A model generated the notes under the pieces. That model searched no databases. It was given only the letters and a program-made list of their open reading frames with translations, and was not told the origin of the DNA. The translations under genes were made by a program, and so were the position numbers. From Erwinia_E haradaeae_A (GTDB lineage Bacteria; Pseudomonadota; Gammaproteobacteria; Enterobacterales; Enterobacteriaceae): a stretch of 64,000 nt of DNA. Position 1 is the first letter of the stretch. Each line of letters begins with the position of its first letter. Where the stretch lies: NCBI RefSeq assembly GCF_900698965.1, contig NZ_LR217725.1, positions 558,001 through 622,000 on the forward strand, given 5' to 3'. Below, piece by piece: positions 1 to 8,756 of this stretch.

Positions 1-656
1 GCACCCCTGTTCGTATAAGTTGTACAGTCCATACTGGTGATGGTGAGTTCATTGATGTCGAACGTAAGGTAGATCTTGGTGGTAGTATTCACTCTAAAGG
101 CCTCATGATTATGCAATCTTGGCTAATGTCGACATTAAAACTAGAGCAGAATATGCCATTTTCTGCATCATTGGTCTTTGAACAATCATATTCAGAGATT
201 GATGGTGATAGTTCTTCACTCGCTGCGCTCTGTGCGCTGATTAGTGCACTAGCGTTAAAACCAATTAATCAACAGATTGCAGTTACAGGTTCTATAGATC
301 AGCTAGGTAGTGTACAATCTATAGGTGGAATTAATGAAAAAATTGAAGGATTTTTTCAGATCTGTAATCAACGGACCCTTGATGGTCATCAAGGGGTGAT
401 TATACCCTCCACCAATATTCGTCATCTTGCATTACATCAAGATGTCATGCAGGCCATAAAAAATGGTACATTCTACGTATGGGCAATATCTAATGTTGAT
501 GAAGCCTTGCTTATATTGACTGGTATACCGTGGGATAATGAAGCAGAGCCGTCTCTTTTGTCTTTTATTAAAGAGCGCATTACAAAGATTACTCTGCAGG
601 ACACTCGTCGACGTATAGGATCACTGCGTTGGTTTAACTGGATAAGATCAATATAG
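1..656 (+). CDS. lonH: Lon-like ATP-dependent protease LonH (YcbZ), C-terminal part
   Basis: This gene runs in from the left edge; the reading frame is open from base 3, so only about the last 217 residues are present. They form the Lon-type serine protease domain. The catalytic serine lies in the DGDSSSL segment and the partner lysine in GGINEKIEGFF, giving the Ser-Lys dyad typical of Lon proteases. The ATPase part and N-terminus lie outside the window. In E. coli the homologue ycbZ sits directly upstream of fabA in the same orientation, as here. The family is thought to degrade cytoplasmic proteins, but the physiological substrates of this branch are poorly known. The in-frame ATG at 105 is internal and not the true start. 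Identity as the YcbZ type rather than classical Lon rests on motif style and on the fabA neighbour. Confidence 0.85.
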   Translation, partial: TPVRISCTVHTGDGEFIDVERKVDLGGSIHSKGLMIMQSWLMSTLKLEQNMPFSASLVFEQSYSEIDGDSSSLAALCALISALALKPINQQIAVTGSIDQLGSVQSIGGINEKIEGFFQICNQRTLDGHQGVIIPSTNIRHLALHQDVMQAIKNGTFYVWAISNVDEALLILTGIPWDNEAEPSLLSFIKERITKITLQDTRRRIGSLRWFNWIRSI

Positions 657-1729
657 TTTGCTATGCGCGATGCGTTATGTCTATTTGATTTTGTGAAGTT
701 GAGAGTCAAAAATCTATCTCCAAAGACAGATTTTAAAACCCTAATAACATAAACATCATGAAGGTTTTAAAAATACATATTTATGTCATAGTCCTTAATG
801 ATACTATGATCAATAATCAATCTAATATTGATTATTTTAGACTAATGACTTATCATATAAAGTCTATTATTCTATTGCCTCAGAATACAACATCATCTAC
901 TATCCTATCAATATTTTTACTATCTATATTACAAATATAGATAGTAATTAATTTAATAATTAAGGTTGTTAATAGCATTAAGTATAAGTTTTACAGACTC
1001 TGGGTTCCATCATACAGTACGATAAAACTAATAAATTTTCACGATAATACGTTTGCGTTTGAAAGTACAATATACATGCAGTGCTATCTCGTTCAAGATC
1101 ATCTATCTGAATACAATTGACCAGATGATGAGAAGATATATATCTTTGGATATATTTCAAATGTTTGATGACATATTTTGGTGTAAAAGTAAAAACTGCT
1201 GTAAAAGTAAAAACAATAAACAATATATAGAAAATTTCTATCAAAAAGTATGACATACTAAGTCAATATTGCTAACTTATGGTTTATGGTAAAAATAAAA
1301 TTTTGTATTCGATGCCGATAAAACCGCCTAAGACTATTTATTTTTAATTCTGCGACACTTAAAATAAACTATTCTTATATTATTTATCTTGTAACAATCG
1401 ATTCTTATATAAATTTTATAGCAGAAAATAATTGATAAGGATATATATATCCTTACGTTTAATACAGAATAACCTGTAATACTAAACAGTAATTTTTATT
1501 GATAATATTTACTATTAATAGTTATTAACATGATACTGAATAATATGTATTAAAAGAAGAATGATTAAATAAAAAATACACATTTAGGTTATATCTAAAT
1601 ATCCTGTATATATTTCAGTCTATCTATACTTTAGGGCCAATCTAAGGTTATAAGTACTATTAAGCACAGCATGAACTATATACCTTTAGATTTTCTACAT
1701 ACAATCAACCAATATCAGGTGTATGGAAT
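657..1729. other. Non-coding AT-rich region between lonH and fabA
   Basis: About 1.07 kb with no ORF that resembles a protein. Small ORFs on both strands near 980-1256 are lysine- and asparagine-rich, overlap each other and look like chance products of AT-rich DNA. It holds a strong inverted repeat at 917-947 and a short repeated segment (gtaaaagtaaaaac) near 1181-1213. In E. coli lonH and fabA are close neighbours, so this spacer has either expanded or lost its content. Confidence 0.6.
917..947. repeat. Inverted repeat, 13-bp perfect stem
   Basis: Arms 917-929 and 935-947 are perfect reverse complements with a 5-base loop; one more A-T pair can close it to 14 bp with a 3-base loop. It lies about 260 bases after the lonH stop and has no clear T-run on either side, so it is not a standard terminator. 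Function unknown. Confidence 0.8.
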
Positions 1730-2248
1730 ATGCTAAATCAATCTGTTTTTTATACAAAAGAAGATTTAATCGCCTCTGGGCGTGCTGAGCTTTTTGGCAT
1801 AGATGGCCCTCCGTTACCATCCGGTAACATGTTAATGATGGATCGTGTAGTGCGCGTTACAGAAGTTGATGGAAAATATCACAAAGGTTTTGTTTTAGCG
1901 GAATTGGATATTCACCCGGATTTATGGTTTTTTTCGTGCCATTTTATTGGTGATCCAGTTATGCCAGGCTGTTTAGGACTAGATGCTATGTGGCAACTAG
2001 TCGGTTTTTACCTTGGTTGGCTAGGAGGAAAAGGTAAAGGTCGTGCGCTAGGTGTTGGTTCGGTAAAATTTGCTGGACAGATTTTACCAAGCGCTAAAAA
2101 AGTGTCTTATCTTGTTCATATTAAACGCATTATTCAACGTAAGCTTATCATGGGTGTAGCAGATGGTGAGGTAATGGTAGATGGTGAAATTATTTATACT
2201 GCTACTGATTTAAAGGTGGGGCTCTTTAAAGATTCGTCCTCCTTCTAA
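1730..2248 (+). CDS. fabA: 3-hydroxydecanoyl-ACP dehydratase/isomerase FabA
   Basis: FabA dehydrates beta-hydroxydecanoyl-ACP and isomerises the product to the cis-3 form, the branch point for unsaturated fatty acids in type II fatty acid synthesis in the cytoplasm. The product is 172 residues, the same as E. coli FabA. The hot-dog core is intact. The active-site histidine is His71 in CHFIGDPVMPGC and the aspartate is Asp85 in GLDAMWQL. The strongly conserved LGVGSVKFAGQ segment follows. The ATG start matches the family N-terminus (then YTKEDL), and an AGGTG lies shortly upstream. It stands alone in AT-rich DNA downstream of lonH. Together with accD, lpxC and gmhA it indicates that membrane lipid and LPS precursors are made by the cell itself. 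FabA rather than FabZ is clear from its length and the isomerase-type active site. Confidence 0.97.
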   Translation: MLNQSVFYTKEDLIASGRAELFGIDGPPLPSGNMLMMDRVVRVTEVDGKYHKGFVLAELDIHPDLWFFSCHFIGDPVMPGCLGLDAMWQLVGFYLGWLGGKGKGRALGVGSVKFAGQILPSAKKVSYLVHIKRIIQRKLIMGVADGEVMVDGEIIYTATDLKVGLFKDSSSF

Positions 2249-3775
2249 TAGAGCAGAGCATAGATACAGGGAGTATATCTATAATAGTTAATTTAGAAAA
2301 TTTTGCGCAAATGCCATGTGATTCTTAATTTTTTCTATAATTATTGTATGTAAGACAAACATTGCGGGTTGATTAGATATAGTTTAGAACTACATAGTAG
2401 TAGTGCTATATAGTAGATTGTGATTTTTGTCATTACATATTTTCACTGTATAGTATAGATTCGGATTAAGAATTTTGCCATCTAGTTTATAAAACAATTT
2501 CGTCGTATAGTCATAAGCTTGTATTGAATACCACCTACACCAGATCTATTATAGATAATAAATTGTAATAAATTGAATATTTTTATACTTTTTTTAAAAA
2601 TTATGACTACTTCTCATATCACTAAGGATGAGTATTGAATAGGTTATTCTGCATATTTATATTTATAGGATTGTATTTCTATCGTATAGAGATACATGGT
2701 GATCACGATTGATTGTTTATTAGAGATTGTCATCGACAGTATATTTATATTAATCGATAGTAAACTCTGTCAGTATTCAGGAAATCCAATAACTAATCTC
2801 TTAGTTTACGATAAAGGAACGCTCATTAGTTTTTGTGTAAAATACAAATATTGGCTAAAATATACTAACCTAACGCGTAATACACTTCTGATAATCATAA
2901 TGTATCTCATGGGCTATCGAGAGATATGACGTGTATCACTTCATCACTGTATGTAAAATCTTTATATTATATTCTTATACAATTACAGCATGGCAGTATT
3001 TGCTATCATTGAGTACACCAAAGTGATATACATATATATTATGCGTAAAATTAATGTCGATAATAAAATATAACTATATGTTAGATAACATAAACATAGC
3101 AGTACTGCATGTTGTTCTGCACTCTTATTCAGTTAGGCTCCATATACATGTACATGATGATGTAATCAAATATCTGAGTATTTAGCTATAGCAGCTAGCA
3201 AAATATTTAGGTTATTCCTGTATACAAGTCAAACGCTTAGGCATTAAGAGTCTTTATTAACTCTTATGAACAGTTGGTCTAATTGCATTAAACATGGCTG
3301 ATATCATCATTCAGTAATGCTTGGTCAAATTAATATAAGTTAGTGCAGATCTAGACCCAATGAATGGTGAACAAGGTTGTTATCACTAGCATCATTCCAT
3401 TGTTATACTTATCACTCAAACTTCTGAGTCATGCCATACTTATCATTACTCAGTAAGTTTTTGATAATATGATAGTATTACATGCATTACATTATGTAAT
3501 TCTTGGAATATCAGGTATCTTAGTATCAGAGGCGTCTTGCTTTATCATGCTATTAGGTAGAAAAAATTTTTATTTTTAGTATCAACAATAGTCATAAGCA
3601 TATTATTGTTACATAATCAATCATTTGCAATGATTCCTAAGATACATACTGTGCTATTTATGTTATGTATATCAGAGTATCATGCATTCAATAGTACATG
3701 TGTTGCCATATATTTGTATTTTGATAGCTAACTATAGTAAATGTGAATTTAATAAATGATTAGTTGATTAGTCTG
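2249..3775. other. Non-coding AT-rich region, fabA to rluD
   Basis: About 1.5 kb without a recognisable gene. A 77-codon ORF near 2696-2929 has no family-like composition and I treat it as chance. In E. coli, pgeF (yfiH) and clpB follow rluD on its strand; neither is here, so part of this stretch may be the eroded remains of pgeF, but nothing in it is recognisable by eye. Confidence 0.55.
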
Positions 3776-4741
3776 TTATTGTTGAAAATTTTCAGTATCG
3801 ATCCGTATGGCGTGAATCAATGCTAGCATATCTTGGGGTAGTTTTGTATGCCATTCCATAGCAATACCAGAGATAGGATGACTCATCCGTAACATAGTGG
3901 CATGAAGAGCCTGGCGGTTAAAACTGCATAAAGTAGTTATCAAATCTTCTGAAAATCCCTTTGGTAGACGAGGACGCAGAGAATAGATGGGGTCACCTAC
4001 TATTGGATGAGTGATATGCGACATATGGACACGGATCTGATGTGTACGACCAGTGTCTAGTCGCAACTTCAGCCAGGTATGGCTGCGAAAATTTTTTATA
4101 ATATGATAATAAGTTAGAGCAGGTTTTCCCGTGGTATTGACTGCCATATGGGTACGTTTAGTCACATGACGACCTATTGGAGCATCTACCTTGCCATCAA
4201 TAATTATTCTACCAGTGACTATTGCTTCATATTCACGAGTAATTTTTCTTTTTTGTAAAGCCTCTAAAAGATTATTTTGTGCAGGAATAGTTTTTGCTAT
4301 CACCATAAGGCCGGTTGTATCCTTATCTAAACGATGTACAATTCCTGCTCGAGGAATACAAGCGCTGGTTGGGAAATGGTACAGCAGGGCGTTCATAACG
4401 GTATCATCATGATGACCTGGACCAGGATGCACGACTAATTGACTAGGTTTATTAATTAGAAGGATATCAGCATCTTCATAAACAATATTTAATTTAATCT
4501 TTCTAGATGCTAAGCAGGTTGTGTCTGTGATTTCCGCATGAATGCTGATCAGTTCGCCACCGAATACTTTTTTCTTAGCTTTATCAGCAATCATGCCGTT
4601 AACAGAAACGTATTGCTTAAGAATCCATGTTTTTAAACAAGAACGTGAATATTTTGGGAATAATTCTTTCAACGCCTGATCTAAGCGTTGACCAAATTGT
4701 AATGTAGCGACTACTGCGTTAAGTTTTATTTGTTTTTTCAT
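3776..4741 (-). CDS. rluD: 23S rRNA pseudouridine synthase RluD
   Basis: RluD converts uridines 1911, 1915 and 1917 in helix 69 of 23S rRNA to pseudouridine, which supports late assembly of the large subunit and subunit joining. The product is 321 residues against about 326 in E. coli. An S4-type RNA-binding domain occupies roughly residues 15-80 (QRLDQALKELFPKYSR). The RluA-family catalytic domain follows, with the motif HRLDKDTTGL carrying the catalytic aspartate and the RTHQIRVH motif further on. It is divergent from bamD across about 130 bases, the same arrangement as in E. coli. The ATG start agrees with the family. RluC and RluA are alternatives, but the length, the N-terminus and the bamD neighbour favour RluD. 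Confidence 0.95.
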   Translation of the reverse strand: MKKQIKLNAVVATLQFGQRLDQALKELFPKYSRSCLKTWILKQYVSVNGMIADKAKKKVFGGELISIHAEITDTTCLASRKIKLNIVYEDADILLINKPSQLVVHPGPGHHDDTVMNALLYHFPTSACIPRAGIVHRLDKDTTGLMVIAKTIPAQNNLLEALQKRKITREYEAIVTGRIIIDGKVDAPIGRHVTKRTHMAVNTTGKPALTYYHIIKNFRSHTWLKLRLDTGRTHQIRVHMSHITHPIVGDPIYSLRPRLPKGFSEDLITTLCSFNRQALHATMLRMSHPISGIAMEWHTKLPQDMLALIHAIRIDTENFQQ

Positions 4742-4873
4742 ACACAGGAGTATTGTAATTTATGTTGGACTATCATGTCGTGTTAATTTCGGCTAATATT
4801 AAGCTATAACTAAACTACTATTAAATACTAAGTGAGACACTTTTGCACAAAACTCAGGGATCAAACAATCTTT

Positions 4874-5605
4874 ATGACGCGTATAAAATATTTTTTAGTT
4901 ACTACACTATGCAGCGTAATGCTATATGCATGTAGTGGATCTAGTGGCATAATACCTAATCAGTCGCCTAGCATTGCATTAGAAAGTGCAGAAAAAAAAC
5001 TAGAGCACGGAGATTTTAAGGAAGCTATTGCACAGCTCACAGCTTTTAATTCCAGCTACCCATTCAGCCAATATTGCCAACAGGTTCAATTAGACCTAGT
5101 TTATGCATATTATAAGAATAATAATTTCTCTTTAGCATTAGAAACTATTGACTGCTTTTTACGACTATACCCAGATCACCCGAATCTTGATTATATCGTG
5201 TATATGCGTGGTTTAATATACATGGAAAAAGACAATAATCCGATACAAACTTTTTTTGGTATTGATCGATCCGATCGCGACCCAATCCATAGAGTATCTG
5301 CATTTAATAGTTTTTCGCAAATTCTGCGAAGTTATCCGCACAGCCAGTATGCCGCTGATGCACGTAAACGTCTTATTTTTCTAAAAGAATGTCAAGCAAA
5401 ATACGACTTATCCGTGGCTGAATTTTATACGCAACGCGGGGCTTATATAGCAGTGGTTAACCGCGTGAACCAAATGCTCATAGACTACCCAGATGCTCAG
5501 GCAACGCATCGAGCTCTACAGTTAATGAAAAATGCTTACCGTCAATTACATTTAAATGTGCAAGCAGATCGTATCTCCAAAATCATTGCCGCTAATCCCA
5601 TTTAA
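4874..5605 (+). CDS. bamD: Outer membrane assembly lipoprotein BamD
   Basis: BamD is the essential lipoprotein of the BAM complex; it works with BamA to fold and insert beta-barrel proteins into the outer membrane. The product is 243 residues, close to the E. coli length of 245. A signal peptide of about 19 residues ends in the lipobox LYAC, with Cys20 as the lipidated residue. The rest is a chain of tetratricopeptide-like helices, including the conserved YPFSQYCQQVQLDL and FFGIDRSDRDP stretches. I chose the ATG at 4874 because it gives the family N-terminus MTRIKY; an upstream in-frame ATG at 4832 would add 14 residues ahead of the signal peptide. It pairs functionally with lnt in this window, which completes the lipoprotein anchor. 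Confidence 0.96.
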   Translation: MTRIKYFLVTTLCSVMLYACSGSSGIIPNQSPSIALESAEKKLEHGDFKEAIAQLTAFNSSYPFSQYCQQVQLDLVYAYYKNNNFSLALETIDCFLRLYPDHPNLDYIVYMRGLIYMEKDNNPIQTFFGIDRSDRDPIHRVSAFNSFSQILRSYPHSQYAADARKRLIFLKECQAKYDLSVAEFYTQRGAYIAVVNRVNQMLIDYPDAQATHRALQLMKNAYRQLHLNVQADRISKIIAANPI

Positions 5606-6764
5606 ATAACATGTAGTTTTACTCTTAGCAAAACCATACACAATATAAAACATTAGATTTTAGAAAGAATCTATGACATATGACTCATGCATAAAGTATT
5701 TGAGATTAGTTCAAGCATACTAAAATCGCTATCAACTATTAGTCGACAGTATATATCGAATGATCTCTGATCGCTGCCCTGTTCAAAAACATACTGAGAG
5801 ATCAATAAAGCACAGCTCAATGGTCATATTACTAAATATAGTAATATAATAAACTGTATCTTCTTTATATTTTTATGAATATAAACTCGTTAAGATAAAT
5901 TCATTTCCATAAGTATGGTGGGCTATCTACAATCATATATATAATCAGGATAGATGAAGAAATATTTTATGTTCATATAACATAAAGAATATCGGTTATA
6001 CTTGTTATATAGTATAGAAGTAAATTTATTTTGGATATTATCTTTGTTATTATAACATAATATTATGTTATATGTTGTTAACATTAAATATAAAAATGCC
6101 TAGAATAGCAGTTTATTTAAAAAAATGAAATGATTTATTAGGTGATACTAGATTGATTAGCACCTAAAAGCATACCCTGTTAGTTTTATGTATTAAATCA
6201 AGCATACTATATATTAATATTGCTTAAGTGTGTTAAATTCGTTTAGAGTTTTTCTATACGATTGATAGAAAAAGTTCAATACTTATCATTGTCTGATAAA
6301 AACATACATATATTCTTCTTGTGTTTGAGAGAACAGCACAATTTAACCGATTATCAATTTAACATCATCCACTGAACATTAAAATATATTTATTTAGTTT
6401 TAGTGTTGAGCCATCAGTTTATCACTACACTGATACATATAAACAAGTTAATATATTATTTTTCTATTTTAAGTTGAACTTACCAAAACTATCTGGATTA
6501 CTAAAAGGTTTATTATTCTTCCAAGAAGCACGACAGTCTTTGTTAAGAAATATTCTAAAAAAGACTGAATATTTTTATATTATTTTAATGTGAGACGCGT
6601 TAAAAACATACTATGTATTATATTAGTATAAATATAATAGATTACAATAAAAATAATATTTATATGATAAATATATCATATTTTATATCTAAAAGTTTTA
6701 ACAGTTACTAACAATATCATAGAAGTTTATTTTCAATAAAACGGATGATACTCAGGAATCGATT
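5606..6764. other. Non-coding AT-rich region, bamD to queF
   Basis: About 1.16 kb with no supported gene. In E. coli raiA follows bamD; it is not recognisable here. The region holds a perfect 22-base palindrome at 6051-6072 and smaller inverted repeats at 5826-5847 (9-bp stem, 4-base loop) and 6249-6273 (9-bp stem, 7-base loop). Confidence 0.55.
6051..6072. repeat. Perfect 22-base palindrome
   Basis: Bases 6051-6072 read identically on both strands, with no loop. The composition is almost entirely A and T. It lies mid-spacer, about 450 bases after bamD and 690 before queF. It could be a binding site for a dimeric protein or a by-product of mutation; nothing in the context decides. Confidence 0.8.
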
Positions 6765-7616
6765 ATGTCTAAGGCTAGCCATATCAATAAAAAAATCTTA
6801 TCGGACCAGCTTCTTGGAAAACCTGTAGAATATCATGATATTTATCAACCTCTGCTTCTAAGAACTGTACCACGCAGCTTTAGCCGTAAATTGCTCAGTT
6901 TTGATTTGAATCAAATCAAGCTGACCGGAGAAGATATTTGGACATTATATGAAATATCTTGGCTTAATCAGAAAGGGCTACCACAGGTAGCTATAGGGGA
7001 GCTGGTGTTAGATATCAGAAGTACGAATTTGATCGAATCTAAAAGTTTAAAATTATACCTGAATAGTTTTAATCAAACCCGATTTTCAAATTTAGAGGCA
7101 GTTCAGAAGACTATAGAGCATGACTTAAATTATTATGCAATAGGGTTTGTTAGAGTTACCTTGTTCCAACTTGAAGATGCAAGGGATAAGACTATTGGTC
7201 ATTTAAATGGCGTATGCATTGATAAGCAAGATATTAGCATTAGTAATTACGAGCTTAATCCCCATTACCTAAAAAATAGCACTGCCCAGGATATTGTCGA
7301 AGAGCAATTAGTGAGTCACCTTCTTAAGTCTAACTGTTTAATAACTAAACAACCAGACTGGGCCACAATACAGATTAGCTATCATGGGTTTCGAATTTAT
7401 CATGAACCTTTGCTTCGTTACCTTATTTCTTATAGAAAACACTATGAGTTTCACGAACAGTGTGCTGAGCGAATTTTTCATGATATTTTAAAGTATTGTA
7501 AACCAAATAAGCTTAGTGTATATATTCGTTATACACGACGGGGTGGAATAGATATTAACCCCTGGCGCAGTAATACTGAGTATGTACCATACCTTACTCG
7601 TCTAGTACGACAGTAA
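6765..7616 (+). CDS. queF: NADPH-dependent 7-cyano-7-deazaguanine reductase QueF
   Basis: QueF reduces the nitrile preQ0 to the amine preQ1, the last free-base step of queuosine synthesis before insertion into tRNA anticodons by Tgt. The product is 283 residues, the long bidomain (YqcD-like) form of E. coli, which has 282. The QueF signature ESKSLKLYLNSFNQTRF is at residues 91-107. The catalytic cysteine that forms the thioimide is Cys191 in HLLKSNCLITKQPDW, with Asp198 following. The C-terminal half carries the conserved RYTRRGGIDINPWRS. The ATG start has an AGGAAT-like element shortly upstream. It stands alone, with no other queuosine gene in this window. Retention of a full-length QueF suggests that queuosine-modified tRNA is still made. 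Confidence 0.97.
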   Translation: MSKASHINKKILSDQLLGKPVEYHDIYQPLLLRTVPRSFSRKLLSFDLNQIKLTGEDIWTLYEISWLNQKGLPQVAIGELVLDIRSTNLIESKSLKLYLNSFNQTRFSNLEAVQKTIEHDLNYYAIGFVRVTLFQLEDARDKTIGHLNGVCIDKQDISISNYELNPHYLKNSTAQDIVEEQLVSHLLKSNCLITKQPDWATIQISYHGFRIYHEPLLRYLISYRKHYEFHEQCAERIFHDILKYCKPNKLSVYIRYTRRGGIDINPWRSNTEYVPYLTRLVRQ

Positions 7617-8756
7617 CATACTATATCCTTAGTAATCCTTAGCAAGGCTTCTTGTATGTGCTTTTGACAATATGCTTTTGAAAATTTAACAATAAATGTT
7701 TGTTTTAAGAATACTATCTTAAAACTATATCATAGTATCATAATATCATGCTCCATCTATGGTTAGTATATTAATACTAATAAAGTATATCGTATAGCTT
7801 AACATTTTTTAACGCTCTCTGGTACACATGAATATGTATAGCTGGTTTTTAGATAAAGGGTTTATTGTGGTTTTTCCTTAACAGAGCATACGAAATTTGT
7901 CCAGAGTATTCCCAAAATACCGAAACTTTCGTGGATTATCTGATCGATAGCAACAGAGACAGATAAAGCTTGCATTGTATGTTACGTTTAACAGCAGATA
8001 TAAGGACTAGAACATTGCGTGGTACTGTATAGATTGTATCGTTTTAGTAATGCAGAACAATACATCTCATGTTATCACTAGTATTAACTAATAGATTTTA
8101 CTTAATGTAAATTGCAGCTGGTCGAGTCTAATATGTACCAAACTGTATATATTAGTATGATAGGCGGATATAATATGAATATTTATAATGCTGCATTATA
8201 AAATATCAGGATATATTCATAGTCTAGCATAGAGCATATACTCTTATATGTCACACTTTTTTCCTGATAAATAGATCACATGATCTACAGATATCGACAC
8301 AAAATACCCCAGTTAGAATAATCATCCTCTAATTGCGACACTCTCTGTGTGTTGGTTCTAGGATAGAACACATCCTCATCGCATAGAGAGCCATAAACAT
8401 AGGCAATCAATATATTATTCGTACACTCCTAAGAAAAACCGTAAACCTAGATTATAGAGCTAAATTTTATGCGTATATACTCATTATATTGTATTATAAC
8501 TCAACAGAGATAATCAGGATTTTAATCCAAACAAAGAGTAACGAAGAATAAATAATGCTAATATTTAGTACTCTTTATTCTGTTTTAGTATTACTTATTC
8601 TGTGAAGACCAAATAAGGCTGCAGCAGTACAATACAAAAATATAACACGTGATAGAATGATTGAGATCATATCGCTGATATTGATTTTTGTATAACCATA
8701 CACTTTGTACCATAAAAATTCTGTACTTTTGATGGTAAACGGTTAAAGGAGCTTTT
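7617..8756. other. Non-coding AT-rich region, queF to acnB
   Basis: About 1.14 kb between the 3' ends of two convergent genes. No protein or RNA gene is recognised. Small hairpins occur at 7763-7780 (7-bp stem) and 8182-8202 (9-bp stem, 3-base loop). None has a clear T-run. Confidence 0.55.

Noticed and set aside
978..1256. Overlapping ORFs on both strands rich in Lys, Cys and Phe
   Set aside because: They overlap each other antisense, contain a small nucleotide repeat and match no family I know.
2696..2929. A 77-codon ORF between fabA and rluD
   Set aside because: Composition mirrors the AT-rich background, no motif is visible, and it lies in a long region with no other coding sign.
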